This document shows, piece after piece, positions 5,256-14,334 of a DNA stretch of 32,596 nucleotides; position 1 is the first letter of the stretch; each line of letters starts with the position of its first letter. A model generated the notes under the pieces. The model made no database searches, was not told where the DNA came from, and worked only from the letters and a program-made list of their open reading frames with translations. The translations under genes and the position numbers were made by a program. This DNA is from Phycisphaerae bacterium (lineage in GTDB: Bacteria > Planctomycetota > Phycisphaerae > Phycisphaerales > UBA1924): positions 35,819 to 68,414 of the forward strand of contig BJHL01000012.1 in assembly GCA_014192545.1 (NCBI GenBank). The letters run 5' to 3'.

Positions 5256-7910
5256 TTACTTGGCTTCGAGTTCGCGTTGCATGGTTTGGAGTTGGGCGGC
5301 GAGTTCGGGGCTGCGCAGTTCGGTGGCGAGGGTGGCGAGATTTGTTATGGCGGATTTGTCGCCGATTTCTACGAGGGCGCGGGCGGCGGCCATGCGGGGG
5401 CGGTTTTCGCGGCCTTGCAGGGCGGCGAGGAGGGCGTCTTTTGCGCGCGTTGGGTTTTGCGATGCGAGTTTGGCGAGTGAGCTGATCGCTTCAGCGCGGG
5501 TGCGGCTGAGGTAGCCTTCGCGCGTGTAGGGAATGACAGCTTCGATTGCGCCTTGGGGCTGGGCGATGGCGAGGGCGGCGAGGGCTCCTTGGCGGATGAT
5601 GTCGTGCTGGCTGCTGGTTTGGAGGGCGTTGAGGAAGATGGGAGTCGCTTCGTTGACGCGCATGGTGGCGAGGGCCTTCATGCTCTCGGCGCGGACGCGT
5701 TGGCTTTGATCGGTCGCGGCGCGTTGCAGCAGGATGGTGGTTGCGAAGTCGCGGAGTGATTGGTCGCTGATGTTTTCGCTGCGAGTGACGAGTGCCGCGA
5801 GGGATTGGCTGATTTGCTGGCGGATTTCCCATGCCTCGCGCGAGGTGGTGACGAGCGAGCGGATGTCGTTCTTGGCGTTGCGGCCTTCGAGGCTTTTGAT
5901 GGCTGCGGTGCGGACGAACATGGGCTGCGACGCATCGAGGGCGAGATTGCGCAAGGCTTGATTCGCGGTTGCGTCGGCGACAGCGTCGGTTGTTGCAAGC
6001 GGCGCGAGAGCGCGGGCGGCGAAGACGCGGGCGATGGATGTCGGCGCGTTTTCGAGTTGCTTGGTCCACTGCTCGGGGCTTTGTTCGATGGTGAACTTGC
6101 CTAGCACTTGTGCGCGGCTGTTGACGCTGACGAAGGCGGGCGGGCCTTCGAGGTCAACTTCGAAGACTTGGCGCGCGTTGGTGATTTCGGGGTCGATGAT
6201 GACGTCAGGGCCGGCGGTGTTCTTGATGAAGACGGGGAACGTGAAGGCGAAGGCGGGGTTGTCGCCATCGATAGCCTGCATTTGCTGCACGACGAAGCGA
6301 AGCTTGTTGCGGTCGGGGAAGTAGGTGAACTTGACGTTGATTTCGGGCAGGCCTGGGCGAGCGGTCCATTGCTCGAAGAACTGTTCGAGCGAGAGGCCTG
6401 AGACATCTTCGAGAACGCGGCGGAACTCGCTGGTTTCAACGGTCGTGAACTTGCTGCGCTCGACGTAGGCTTGCATGCACTGCCAGAAGAGCTCTTCGCC
6501 CATGCGTTCGCGGAGCATGTGGAGCGTCATCGCGCCTTTGGGATAGGGGTTGGCGCTTCTGCGGAATGTCTCCCACGGGTGCGCGTAGACCTTGCTGGCC
6601 ATGCCGGGCTCGCTGGGAGCGCGGCCGTTGTCGCTGGAGAGGACGCGGTCAAAGTCATTGAGGACTTCGCGCTGGTAGCCGGCTTCGCCGTCGCGTTGTT
6701 CGAACCAAATGGCTTCCATGTATGTGGCGAAGCCTTCGTTGAGCCAGATGTGTTCCCACGTGTTGCAGGTGATGAGATCGCCGAACCATTGGTGAGCGAG
6801 TTCGTGGGCGATGAGGCCATCGAGGTCGTTGTCGAGGTCGCCTTGCTCGCTGAAGACAGCGGTGTCGTACATCGTGGTGGCGGAAGTATTTTCCATGCCG
6901 CCTGCTTCGAAGTTCCAGGCGACGAGCTGGGCGTAGCGATCCCAGGGGTAGGGTTCGTCGAGCTTGCTGGCGAAGAGGTCGATCATCGGGCCGGTGTTGG
7001 CGTAGGTGCGGGCGACGTCGTTTGCGCGGCCTGGGGGGACGTAGACGGGCAGGGGGAGCGTGGACTTGTTTTTGTCTTTTGATTTCGTTGCGAGCGATGA
7101 GAGGTCCACGACATCGAACTTGCCGACGATGAGCGAGACGAGATAGGCGACGTGTTCTTTGTCTTGCAGCCAGTGGAAGCGGTCGTAGGGTTGCAGGCGT
7201 GGGCCGGTTGCTGCGGGGATGCGGCGGATGACGCGTTCTTGCGAGAGTTGCTTGCCGTTTGCGCTGACGAGGTAGCCTGCGGGGACGGTGGCGATGATTT
7301 CGGTGGTCATGCGCTCGTTGGGGAAGTCGTGCGCGGGGAACCAGTAGCTGTTGGATTGGGGCTGGCCTTGGGTGTGCAGCTGCGCGGCGCGGCCTGGCCA
7401 AGCGGGGCTTTCGGGCGTCCAGATGAGGCCTCGCGGGGGATCGTTGAGCGTGTACGTGGTGATGAGCTGGGCGGTTTGGTCTTGGGGTAGCGGCGGGTCG
7501 AAGGTGACGGTGAGTTTGTTGTCGTTGTAGGTGAAGGTGGCTTTGGTGTTGGCTGCGGAGACGGAGTTGATAGTCATCGCTTTGGCGTCGAGCGTGAGCG
7601 AGGACATTTCGGCGAAGGGGGTGAGGCGAAGGGTTTGGGTGCCGGTCAGCGTGGGCTTGTTCATGTCGGGGATGAACAGATCCAGCTTCATGTGTTGGAT
7701 GTCGGCGATACGCGTGGGGGCGAAATTGCGGGTGTCTTCGCCGGTTGCTTCGCTAAAGCCTGCGGCAGTTAGATTGCTCACGGCTTCGAGCTTGGCGTGC
7801 TCGCAGGAGTAGTCAGAGCCGTCGCCATCGGCGCGTGCGATGGTGGGCAGACACGCCTGGGAAGCGAGGGCGAGGCCGGCGAGAACGCGAAGTGTGGTGG
7901 GTGTGCGCAT
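5256..7910 (-). CDS. Exported M1 family aminopeptidase with HEAT-like repeats
   Basis: 884 residues. A signal peptide (MRTPTTLRVLAGLALASQA) is followed by the M1 N-terminal beta domain, the substrate motif GGMEN, and the gluzincin site HELAHQW with zinc ligands His369, His373 and Glu392 (in WLNEGFATY) and catalytic Glu370. From about residue 610 the chain becomes Ala/Leu-rich helical pairs resembling HEAT repeats (for example RAESMKALATM, RAEAISSLAKL, MAAARALVEIG), as in larger M1 enzymes. It should trim amino acids from peptides outside the cytoplasm. ATG 7910 gives the best signal peptide; ATG 7934 is in frame upstream. No clear Shine-Dalgarno sequence. A second exported M1 enzyme lies at 12262. 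Confidence 0.92.
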   Translation of the reverse strand: MRTPTTLRVLAGLALASQACLPTIARADGDGSDYSCEHAKLEAVSNLTAAGFSEATGEDTRNFAPTRIADIQHMKLDLFIPDMNKPTLTGTQTLRLTPFAEMSSLTLDAKAMTINSVSAANTKATFTYNDNKLTVTFDPPLPQDQTAQLITTYTLNDPPRGLIWTPESPAWPGRAAQLHTQGQPQSNSYWFPAHDFPNERMTTEIIATVPAGYLVSANGKQLSQERVIRRIPAATGPRLQPYDRFHWLQDKEHVAYLVSLIVGKFDVVDLSSLATKSKDKNKSTLPLPVYVPPGRANDVARTYANTGPMIDLFASKLDEPYPWDRYAQLVAWNFEAGGMENTSATTMYDTAVFSEQGDLDNDLDGLIAHELAHQWFGDLITCNTWEHIWLNEGFATYMEAIWFEQRDGEAGYQREVLNDFDRVLSSDNGRAPSEPGMASKVYAHPWETFRRSANPYPKGAMTLHMLRERMGEELFWQCMQAYVERSKFTTVETSEFRRVLEDVSGLSLEQFFEQWTARPGLPEINVKFTYFPDRNKLRFVVQQMQAIDGDNPAFAFTFPVFIKNTAGPDVIIDPEITNARQVFEVDLEGPPAFVSVNSRAQVLGKFTIEQSPEQWTKQLENAPTSIARVFAARALAPLATTDAVADATANQALRNLALDASQPMFVRTAAIKSLEGRNAKNDIRSLVTTSREAWEIRQQISQSLAALVTRSENISDQSLRDFATTILLQRAATDQSQRVRAESMKALATMRVNEATPIFLNALQTSSQHDIIRQGALAALAIAQPQGAIEAVIPYTREGYLSRTRAEAISSLAKLASQNPTRAKDALLAALQGRENRPRMAAARALVEIGDKSAITNLATLATELRSPELAAQLQTMQRELEAK

Positions 7911-8015
7911 AGATATTAGATTGGAAAGGGGCAAGGGTAGGGGCGTGGGCGGGGTGGGGACGTGAGGGTGGTTCGTGGGTGGGCGATGTGATGAAAGTGT
8001 GTTTTGCAGATTGGC

Positions 8016-8045
8016 TTGCCTTGGAGCCGAGAAATCGGCTAGACT
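8016..8045 (+). promoter_or_regulatory. Candidate promoter of the SH3-like protein gene
   Basis: TTGCCT (8016-8021), 18 bases, TAGACT (8040-8045). A perfect palindrome AGCCGA-GAAA-TCGGCT (8025-8040) sits in the spacer and touches the -10, where a repressor or activator could bind. TAGACT also stands before two other exported-protein genes (11190, 21906). Confidence 0.38.
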
Positions 8046-8141
8046 TGCGCGTTAGCGCGGGTGTCGCTCTCGGTGGAATCGCCGATTGGGCGGGCTTTGC
8101 GTCAGGGATGACGATTCTTTCCACGGCAGGAGGCCATGGCC

Positions 8142-9626
8142 ATGCTCACGATCCGTTCACTTGTTGCTGCTGTTGCTTTTGTTGCGTCGTCGGGTGTTGC
8201 GCTCGCGCAAGCCAAGGCGGTGAGTCCGTACTACGCGGTGGTCACGCAGAACGGGACCAATCTTCGCGCGGGCGGAAGCGAGCGGTTCTATTCGGTGCTT
8301 GCGCTCACACAAGGGCAAGTGGTGGTGGTTGATGGTGAAGGCGATGGATGGAACCGCGTGGTGTATCCGCCCAGCCTAGCGGCGTTTATTCGCGCGGAAG
8401 ATGCGGCGCTTGAAGGAACGACGGTGAAGCTGACCAAGGAAAGCCGGCTGCGTGCGGCGAGCTCGCTGCAAGGCTGGTCGGGGTCGTGGCAGCCTTTGCT
8501 TGAGACTGCGGCGACGACGGGAACTGCGCTGACGCTGATTGAGCCGGTGAAGGAAGGCGAAGTTGTGGTTGGGTTCAAGGTGCAGGCACCGGCGGAGGCG
8601 CGCGGGTTTGTTGCGGCTTCGCGGTTGCGGCGCGCGACGCAGGCGGAAGTCGATGGGGCAAAGAGCAAGGGACAGACGCTGCCTGAGTTGCCCAATGTGA
8701 CGATTACAACTGGGGCGGCGGGTGATGCGGCGGGGAAAGTCAAGGGTGTTGATCCGTTTGCGGCGCAGGAGGAAGCGGGCAGGCAGCAAGCCAATGCGAC
8801 GGGCTCGACGACTGGGACCAGCGTGGTTGATATCAGCGCGACCGGTGAGATGAACGCAGCGCAAGTGACGCAAACGACGCCGGGCACGCAGACCAACGTG
8901 CAGCCGTTTGTTGCGACGGCGAAAGAGAATTTGATTGGCGAAGACCTTGAGCCGATTTTTCACAAGGTGTGGGCGCAGCCGGTGATGTCGAGCGAGATTG
9001 ATGAACTGGTGAGCCAGTATCAAGCGGCGATTGATCGGATTGGTGATACCAACGCGCGGCGCAAGGCCGGGCTTGAGCAGCGGCTGAATGCACTCAAGAT
9101 TCGGCAGGAGTTCCGCGAAACGATGCGTCGGCAGGAAGCTGAACTGGCTGCGCTGAACTCGCAGAAGACTGAACTGCAGACGGCACTTGATACATGGGCG
9201 GCTTCACGTGTTTACACGATTGTCGGGGTGTTGCAGCCCAGCACGGTGTATGACGGCACGCGGCTGCCTCAGATGTATCGCGTGGTGAGCGTGGGCGGCA
9301 CATCACCTCGCACGCTTGGATATGTTCGTAAGAGCAGCGAGCTTGATTTGGACAGGTACATTGGCAGCGTGGTGGGTGTGATTGGTGATGCGGAACTTGA
9401 TCGCTCGCTGATGCTGAACTTGATTACGCCGGTGCGGGTTGATCCGCTGCGGAGCGCGGACAAGCTGGGCATTGTGCCGGGCATGCCGACGGCGGACTCG
9501 GGCGTGAAGCCGGAGATTGCGCAGCCGACGACGCAGCCGACGACACAGCCGACAAATCCGGCGAGTGGTGTGCCGCAGCAGCCGGAGACGACGCCTGGGA
9601 CGGGTGACCCGACGGGCGAGAAGTGA
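8142..9626 (+). CDS. Exported SH3-like domain protein with coiled coil
   Basis: 494 residues. A signal peptide (MLTIRSLVAAVAFVASSGVALAQA) precedes a bacterial SH3-like domain: TNLRAGGSERFYSVLALTQG, then GDGWNRVVYP at about residues 35-85. A second beta-rich stretch follows to about 170, then a linker, a charged helical segment likely to be coiled coil (about 285-350), another beta domain and a Thr/Pro/Gln-rich tail with TTQP repeats. SH3-like domains of this kind usually bind cell-wall or other envelope partners; a precise role is not evident. The AGGAGG at 8128-8133 lies 8 bases from ATG 8142 but only 2 from ATG 8136, which decides the start. A rho-independent terminator follows, so it is a single-gene unit. 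Confidence 0.82.
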   Translation: MLTIRSLVAAVAFVASSGVALAQAKAVSPYYAVVTQNGTNLRAGGSERFYSVLALTQGQVVVVDGEGDGWNRVVYPPSLAAFIRAEDAALEGTTVKLTKESRLRAASSLQGWSGSWQPLLETAATTGTALTLIEPVKEGEVVVGFKVQAPAEARGFVAASRLRRATQAEVDGAKSKGQTLPELPNVTITTGAAGDAAGKVKGVDPFAAQEEAGRQQANATGSTTGTSVVDISATGEMNAAQVTQTTPGTQTNVQPFVATAKENLIGEDLEPIFHKVWAQPVMSSEIDELVSQYQAAIDRIGDTNARRKAGLEQRLNALKIRQEFRETMRRQEAELAALNSQKTELQTALDTWAASRVYTIVGVLQPSTVYDGTRLPQMYRVVSVGGTSPRTLGYVRKSSELDLDRYIGSVVGVIGDAELDRSLMLNLITPVRVDPLRSADKLGIVPGMPTADSGVKPEIAQPTTQPTTQPTNPASGVPQQPETTPGTGDPTGEK

Positions 9627-9650
9627 ACGATATGAAATGAGTGAATGAAG

Positions 9651-9680
9651 CCGACGCGATGAGCGTCGGTTTTTTCTTTT
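9651..9680 (+). terminator. Rho-independent terminator
   Basis: Stem CCGACGC (9651-9657) and GCGTCGG (9663-9669) followed by a T-rich run from 9670. It closes the SH3-like protein gene and lies between convergent genes. Confidence 0.85.
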
Positions 9681-9724
9681 GGGTTGTGCGTGCTGCTTGG
9701 AGTGGTTTAGCGAAATCGTTTTGG

Positions 9725-11077
9725 TTACGCGTTGTGCATGACGCTTTGCGTGTTGATGGCGAGTAGCGAGGGCGATGTGTCGCGCGCGAGGGCGCTGGCG
9801 AGCGTGGAGCCTTCGACGGCGACGAGGCCCGCGAGTGCGTCTCCCGGCGTGAAGGCGAACGCGAACGGATTTGCGCCGATGCCTTGCGCGCCGTTGGTGG
9901 TGGCCATCGCGAGGAGCGTGCGCGGCTCGGTGGCGTCTCGCGTGTAGAGGAAACGCATTTCGTCCCACGTGCTGATGCGGCCTTGGGGCGTGCTGTTGCT
10001 GGCGGGAAGATTGATGACGGAGTCGGTGCCTAGGCAGACGTTGATGCCGCGTGCGAGCATGTCGCGGTAGCGGTGGGGGCCAAAGTAAGTGTGATTGTGG
10101 AAGTAATCGCTGCTGCGCGGCGAGTAAACGATGCTGATGCGATGCTTTTTGAGAATCGTAAGGCCGGCGTCGTCGCAGTCGTTCACGTGCGCGGCGAGGA
10201 TTGGGACTTGAGCGTGCAGAGCGCGATCGAAGATGGGCTTCATGTGCGCGATGGGTGTTGCGCGGTGGCCCACGGTCGCGGCGGCGGCGTCGTTCCACAT
10301 GCCGAGTTTGACGAGCAGATCGCGGAAGGGGCCTTGGCCATTGGCGATGAACTCGCGCTCTTCGGGATTTTCGCCGAGGTGTGTGCAGATGCGTGCGCCG
10401 TGATGGCGAGCGATGCGCAGGGCGTGTTCGTAGGCGTTAAGCGAAACGGTGTAGGTTGCGTGAGGCGAGATGCCGATGCGGACGCGTTCGTAATGATGCG
10501 TGGCTGCTTCGCCCATCAGCGTTGCGAGCGCGGCGCAGTTGGCGAGTTCGCTGGTGCCGATGCCGAAGAACTCGATGTAGGAATGGCCGTGGAGGGGTGA
10601 AGCGGCGAGTGCGTCGGCGGGGGCGAGTGTGGGCTGGCCTGCGGCGACGCCTGCGATGTCGGCGACGGCGACGACGCCACCTTGCAGGCTGAGCTGCGCG
10701 CCGCGAGCGACGCTGGCGGCGATGTCGTGCGGGTCGGCGAGGCGCTGGGAGAGGACTTGTTTGACGAAGGAGAGAAAGCCGGCGGATTTGTCGAAGGGGA
10801 GTGCGCCGATGTGGGTGAGATCGAGGTGCGTGTGGGCGTTGATGAGGCCTGGGATGAGGGTGCTGCCGGTGCGGTTGATGCGTTGGATTTGTTGGTTGGT
10901 AGTGAGGGCGTCGATGTCGGCGGTGAGTCCGGCGGCGATGAGGCGGAGGTCGGCGGATTGGGCGGGGTGATTTGGGAGCGGTTTTGCGTCGGCGGCATCG
11001 AGGAGGAGGGAGACGCCGCCCGAGAGTTCGCGGTGGGCATCGGCGAAGCTGTCGGCGTCGACGCGGAGGAGGGGCAT
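9725..11077 (-). CDS. Amidohydrolase, nucleoside/aminofutalosine deaminase-like
   Basis: 450 residues of the metal-dependent amidohydrolase superfamily (TrzA/AtzA/MtaD branch). Metal and active-site motifs are in order: NAHTHLDL with His82 and His84, SPHATYT with His206, THLGEN with His233 and Glu236, AAHVND with His297, and LGTDSV with Asp352. N- and C-terminal strands of the composite beta domain flank the barrel. Members deaminate or hydrolyse aromatic ring amines; the SPHATYTVS and HLGENPEE spacing resembles aminofutalosine deaminases of the futalosine menaquinone pathway, but no other mqn gene is in the window, so that assignment is inference. ATG 11077 begins the protein cleanly. It is divergent from the Pal-like lipoprotein gene and convergent with the SH3-like gene. 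Confidence 0.82.
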   Translation of the reverse strand: MPLLRVDADSFADAHRELSGGVSLLLDAADAKPLPNHPAQSADLRLIAAGLTADIDALTTNQQIQRINRTGSTLIPGLINAHTHLDLTHIGALPFDKSAGFLSFVKQVLSQRLADPHDIAASVARGAQLSLQGGVVAVADIAGVAAGQPTLAPADALAASPLHGHSYIEFFGIGTSELANCAALATLMGEAATHHYERVRIGISPHATYTVSLNAYEHALRIARHHGARICTHLGENPEEREFIANGQGPFRDLLVKLGMWNDAAAATVGHRATPIAHMKPIFDRALHAQVPILAAHVNDCDDAGLTILKKHRISIVYSPRSSDYFHNHTYFGPHRYRDMLARGINVCLGTDSVINLPASNSTPQGRISTWDEMRFLYTRDATEPRTLLAMATTNGAQGIGANPFAFAFTPGDALAGLVAVEGSTLASALARDTSPSLLAINTQSVMHNA

Positions 11078-11189
11078 GGGCGAAGGTAGGGGGGTGTAGG
11101 GGGATCGTGGGGCGTGTGGCGGACGTAAGCAACAGGCTATGCACAGCGCAAAATTCGCCGAGGGCGTGCAACTTTTGTCGGCGGCGCGG

Positions 11190-11311
11190 TAGACTGGCTA
11201 CGCTAGCTGTGCAGTCGCTTGATAGGTGGTTGCAACGCGGGTGGAAACCGCAGGGTAAGTCCAAGGAAGGCGTCGGCTGGTAAGCCGATCAACGCAAATG
11301 GAGTGCGTGTC
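11190..11311 (+). promoter_or_regulatory. Candidate -10 and 5' leader of the Pal-like gene
   Basis: TAGACT at 11190-11195 in the context CGGTAGACT, as before the exported-protein gene at 22078. No good -35 was found at the expected spacing. The following leader of about 115 bases can form hairpins (GCGG...CCGC near 11240; GTCGGCT-GGTA-AGCCGAT near 11275). It matches no riboswitch class I recognise. Confidence 0.3.
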
Positions 11312-12142
11312 ATGATGAAACTGATGAATGTATTGAAAATGGGAATGGTTACGCGTCGCGTGGTGGCGCTCGCGGGTTGTGTTGTTGCTGCGACGAGCAT
11401 GACGGGGTGCTTGAGCCAAGGTCAGTATGACCGGCTGCGCGAAGCGTACACGAGCTGCCAGGCGCGTAACTCGGAGCTGACGCGCGAGCGTGATGAAGCT
11501 CGCGTTGCGTTGACGCAACTGCAGAGCAACATGGGTCAGGGTGAAGGCACGCTGGCGACGTTGTCGAAGCAGAACGCGGACCTGCGTAGCCAGCTTGATA
11601 AGGCGATGGCTGATTACGCGGGCATGCAGGGCAAGATTGCGGGTTTGTCGTTTGGGCCGCTTGATGCGACGACCACGCGCGAACTGCAAGGGCTTGAGCA
11701 ACAGTTTCCTGATTTGATCAAGTTCGATGCGGCGCGCGGCATGCTGCGGGTGTCGAGCGATTTGACGTTTGACAGCGGCAGCGCGGCAGTGAAGGAGAAG
11801 GCCAAGCAGGCACTGAGCGCACTGTCGCAGATTTTGAGCAGCGGCAGCGCGACGCAGTATGAGATTGTGGTTGAAGGCCACACGGATAGTCAGCGGATTG
11901 CGAATCCGGGCACGCTCAAGAATCACCCGTCGAATCGGCACCTCTCGACCAACCGCGCGAATGCGGTGATTGATGAGTTGGCGAAGATGGGTGTGCCGCA
12001 GACGCGATTGATGGCGGCAGGCTGGGGCGAGTTCCGTCCGAGCATTCCGAACAACGCGAATGGGAACACGCCTGGCAATCGGCGGGTTGAGATTTATCTT
12101 GCGAAGCTGCCTGATGCGGCGAGCGGGATGGATGGGAAGTAA
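11312..12142 (+). CDS. OmpA/Pal-type peptidoglycan-binding lipoprotein
   Basis: 276 residues. A lipoprotein signal ends in the lipobox SMTGC with the acylated Cys33. Residues of about 38-110 are heptad-rich (QYDRLREAYTSCQARNSEL onward) and probably form a coiled-coil stalk, followed by a C-terminal OmpA domain from about 140: LTFDSGSAAV, VVEGHTDSQ, HLSTNRANAVIDELAKMGV and GNRRVEIYL, which supply the Asp and Arg that bind diaminopimelate. It would anchor the outer membrane to peptidoglycan, like Pal or OmpA-family lipoproteins. GGAG at 11300-11303, 8 bases from ATG 11312, supports this start. Single-gene unit with its own terminator. Confidence 0.88.
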   Translation: MMKLMNVLKMGMVTRRVVALAGCVVAATSMTGCLSQGQYDRLREAYTSCQARNSELTRERDEARVALTQLQSNMGQGEGTLATLSKQNADLRSQLDKAMADYAGMQGKIAGLSFGPLDATTTRELQGLEQQFPDLIKFDAARGMLRVSSDLTFDSGSAAVKEKAKQALSALSQILSSGSATQYEIVVEGHTDSQRIANPGTLKNHPSNRHLSTNRANAVIDELAKMGVPQTRLMAAGWGEFRPSIPNNANGNTPGNRRVEIYLAKLPDAASGMDGK

Positions 12143-12168
12143 CGATCGCGTTTGGTGAGAAATTGAAA

Positions 12169-12198
12169 ACGTCCGAGCGGAGTGCTCGGGCGTTTTTT
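12169..12198 (+). terminator. Rho-independent terminator
   Basis: A 10-bp stem (12169-12178 with 12184-12193, one G-T pair), loop GGAGT and T-tract 12193-12198. It ends the Pal-like gene. Confidence 0.88.
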
Positions 12199-12225
12199 AT
12201 TTGCCGTGATGGGGTGTGCGAGTGG

Positions 12226-12257
12226 GTGAAGAGGTGAAGAGGTGAAGGGGTGAGAAG
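12226..12257. repeat. Octamer tandem array, four units
   Basis: GTGAAGAG, GTGAAGAG, GTGAAGGG, GTGAGAAG in exact 8-base phase, placed just past the 3' end of the minus-strand M1 gene. Same family as 5162-5240. Confidence 0.75.
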
Positions 12258-12261
12258 ATTT

Positions 12262-14097
12262 TTAGTTGGTTGGTGCGAGGGTTTCGGTGGGTTCTTCCAC
12301 TTCGACTTCGCCTAGGGATGTGCCGCCTGTGGTGAGGTCGAAGAGGCGCGGGCGCAGGCTGGCCATGAGGGTGAGGTTGGGATCAACTTGCAGCGTGGTG
12401 GGGCGCTGCGAAAGGGCGATGACTTGTGAGAATTCGCGTGTGGTGGTGTTGATGGTCAGCGTGCGTGTGGAGCCGTCGGCGAAGGTGGCGATGACGGGGA
12501 TGCTCAGCGCATAGGCGGGGTTGAAGCGGTCGATGAGCTGGGTTTGTGTGGCTTTGAGTGTCAGCAAGTTCGAACCTGCGTCGAAGGATTGCTCCAGTTG
12601 TAAGCGCGGGATGCCCGGGCGCAGGAGCCATTGCTCGAAGAAGCGTTCGAGGCTTTGGCCCGTTGCGGCTTCGAGGGCGAAGCGGAAGTCGTCGGTTTCG
12701 ACGGCGCGGTTGCGATTGGCTTTGAGATATTTGCGTGTGGCGTTATCGAATGCTTCGCGGCCCAGTTGTTCGCGGAGCATGTGGAGGACGAGCGAGCCTT
12801 TGCCGTAGGGGTTGTCTTTCTTCTCAAAGGTGTCGTCGGGGTTGCTGTAGCGTTTGGAGACGATGGCCGGGGTTTGCGGCGCGGTGAGGGCGTCGCGCGT
12901 GATCATGCTGCGCAACGTGTCGGCGATGGAGGCGCGATATGCATCTTCGCCTTGGGTGTGCTGCACCCAGAGTGATTCCATGAACGTGGCCCAGCCTTCG
13001 TTGAGCCACAAATGATCCCAGTGGCGACACGTGACGAGGTTGCCGATCCACTGGTGGGCCATTTCGTGAACGATCAGTTCGTCGGCAGCGCCGGGTTCGC
13101 CTCTGAGCGAGCGCATCGTGAGAAGCGTCGCGCCGGTATTTTCCATCCCGCCCCAAACGAAGCCTGGTGTGAGAGCTTGTGCGTACAGGGGCCAGGGGTA
13201 GGGTTCATCGAAGTAGTTCTCGAGGAAGGCCATGATGTCGGGCGTTTTGGCGTACATCGCGGCGGCTTGGTCTTCGAGGCCTTGAGGGGCGTAGAGAGGC
13301 ATCGAGATGCCGGGACGCGCGGTGGAGTCGCCGCCGAGTTCGACGATGGCGAATTTGCCGATGGCGAGGGTGACGAGATAGGGGGCGTGTTCGTTGTCCA
13401 AGGCCCAGTGCCAGCGGGTGCGCGGTTGCTGCGTGCTGCCGGGTGTTGCGGGCGTGGTGCTGAGCAGGCGGCCGTTGCTGAGGACCTGGTAACCAGAGTC
13501 GACGGTGGTGATGACTTCGCTGGTGATGCGATCGGCGGGGCTGTCGAAGAGTGGGAACCAGCGACTGTTGAGTTCGGCTTGGCCTTGGGCGTGAATGAAG
13601 GGCGAGCGGCGGGACTCAAGTTCGGCTTCGGGGTCGCCGGCTTTGAAGGTCAGGCCTTCGCCTTCGTTTTTGTCGTAGGCGAGGTTGTACTTGATGGCGA
13701 TAACGACGGGCGAACGCGGCGGCAGCATGTCGCTGAGGTTCAGCGTGAGTTTGCCAGCGGCGGTTTTCCAGGTGACGGGCAAGCCGTTGACGCTGGCGGC
13801 GAGGGGTTCGAGGGGTTGCGGGCCCGATGCGTCCAGGACGATGCGCGAGATGGGAAGGCCAGTGACGTCGCCGCGGAGGGTGGTGAGGCCGGTGAGGACG
13901 GGGATGGTGACATCGGGGATGTCGATCTCGATGGTGGCGTGGGTGTAGTCGATGGGCATGGGCTTGCGCCAGACCTGGGTGGATTGGCCCGTGGTGGGGT
14001 CAAATCGTGGGTCGGGGCGTGGGTCGGCGGCCGTCTGCGCGAGGGCGGTGGAGCAGGCGAAGAGGGCGGTGAGTAGGTGGAGAGGTGAGAGGTACAT
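12262..14097 (-). CDS. Exported M1 family aminopeptidase, short form
   Basis: 611 residues. Signal peptide MYLSPLHLLTALFACSTALAQ, beta-rich N-terminal domain, GGMEN substrate motif, and zinc site HEMAHQW with His344, His348, Glu345 and, 18 residues after the second His, Glu367 in WLNEGWATF. The VLHMLREQLG and FEQWLLRPGIPRL segments match the larger M1 paralogue at 5256, but the HEAT-like C-terminal domain is missing, so the chain ends after the small beta domain, as in leukotriene-hydrolase-like or short bacterial M1 enzymes. The frame stays open far upstream into the pyrG region; ATG 14097 is chosen because it begins a signal peptide. Divergent from pyrG. Likely digests peptides outside the cytoplasm together with its paralogue. 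Confidence 0.92.
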   Translation of the reverse strand: MYLSPLHLLTALFACSTALAQTAADPRPDPRFDPTTGQSTQVWRKPMPIDYTHATIEIDIPDVTIPVLTGLTTLRGDVTGLPISRIVLDASGPQPLEPLAASVNGLPVTWKTAAGKLTLNLSDMLPPRSPVVIAIKYNLAYDKNEGEGLTFKAGDPEAELESRRSPFIHAQGQAELNSRWFPLFDSPADRITSEVITTVDSGYQVLSNGRLLSTTPATPGSTQQPRTRWHWALDNEHAPYLVTLAIGKFAIVELGGDSTARPGISMPLYAPQGLEDQAAAMYAKTPDIMAFLENYFDEPYPWPLYAQALTPGFVWGGMENTGATLLTMRSLRGEPGAADELIVHEMAHQWIGNLVTCRHWDHLWLNEGWATFMESLWVQHTQGEDAYRASIADTLRSMITRDALTAPQTPAIVSKRYSNPDDTFEKKDNPYGKGSLVLHMLREQLGREAFDNATRKYLKANRNRAVETDDFRFALEAATGQSLERFFEQWLLRPGIPRLQLEQSFDAGSNLLTLKATQTQLIDRFNPAYALSIPVIATFADGSTRTLTINTTTREFSQVIALSQRPTTLQVDPNLTLMASLRPRLFDLTTGGTSLGEVEVEEPTETLAPTN

Positions 14098-14300
14098 GGG
14101 TAGGGTGGTGTGTGGTTGACACATGGGGGTGCGGAGATGCCAAAGACGTGGCGTGTGGTTTTGGGAGCAGGAGCATAACAGGGTGGGGCCGTGGCGCGGG
14201 TTTGGCCGGTGGAAGAAAGCGCGGGAAGGGTCGGAAACCGCGCGTGAGCGAAGAAGTGTTGGAAACTTGATGAAACTTTTGCGATCAGTTCGGGTTGCGC

Positions 14301-14329
14301 TTCGCCTTTTGTGCGCGTTGTGGTACGAT
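14301..14329 (+). promoter_or_regulatory. Candidate promoter of pyrG
   Basis: TTCGCC (14301-14306), 17 bases, TACGAT (14324-14329). Transcription would start about 6-7 bases later, at or next to the ATG at 14335, predicting a leaderless mRNA. The -35 is weak. Confidence 0.35.
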
Positions 14330-14334
14330 GCGGT

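Noticed and set aside
11196..11311. Riboswitch in the leader of the Pal-like gene (cyclic di-GMP or similar)
   Set aside because: Short hairpins can be drawn, but the conserved core bases of the riboswitch classes I know are not present.
14116..14144. Promoter with consensus TTGACA at 14116-14121
   Set aside because: No -10 element lies at an acceptable distance, and it is far from the pyrG start; probably chance.
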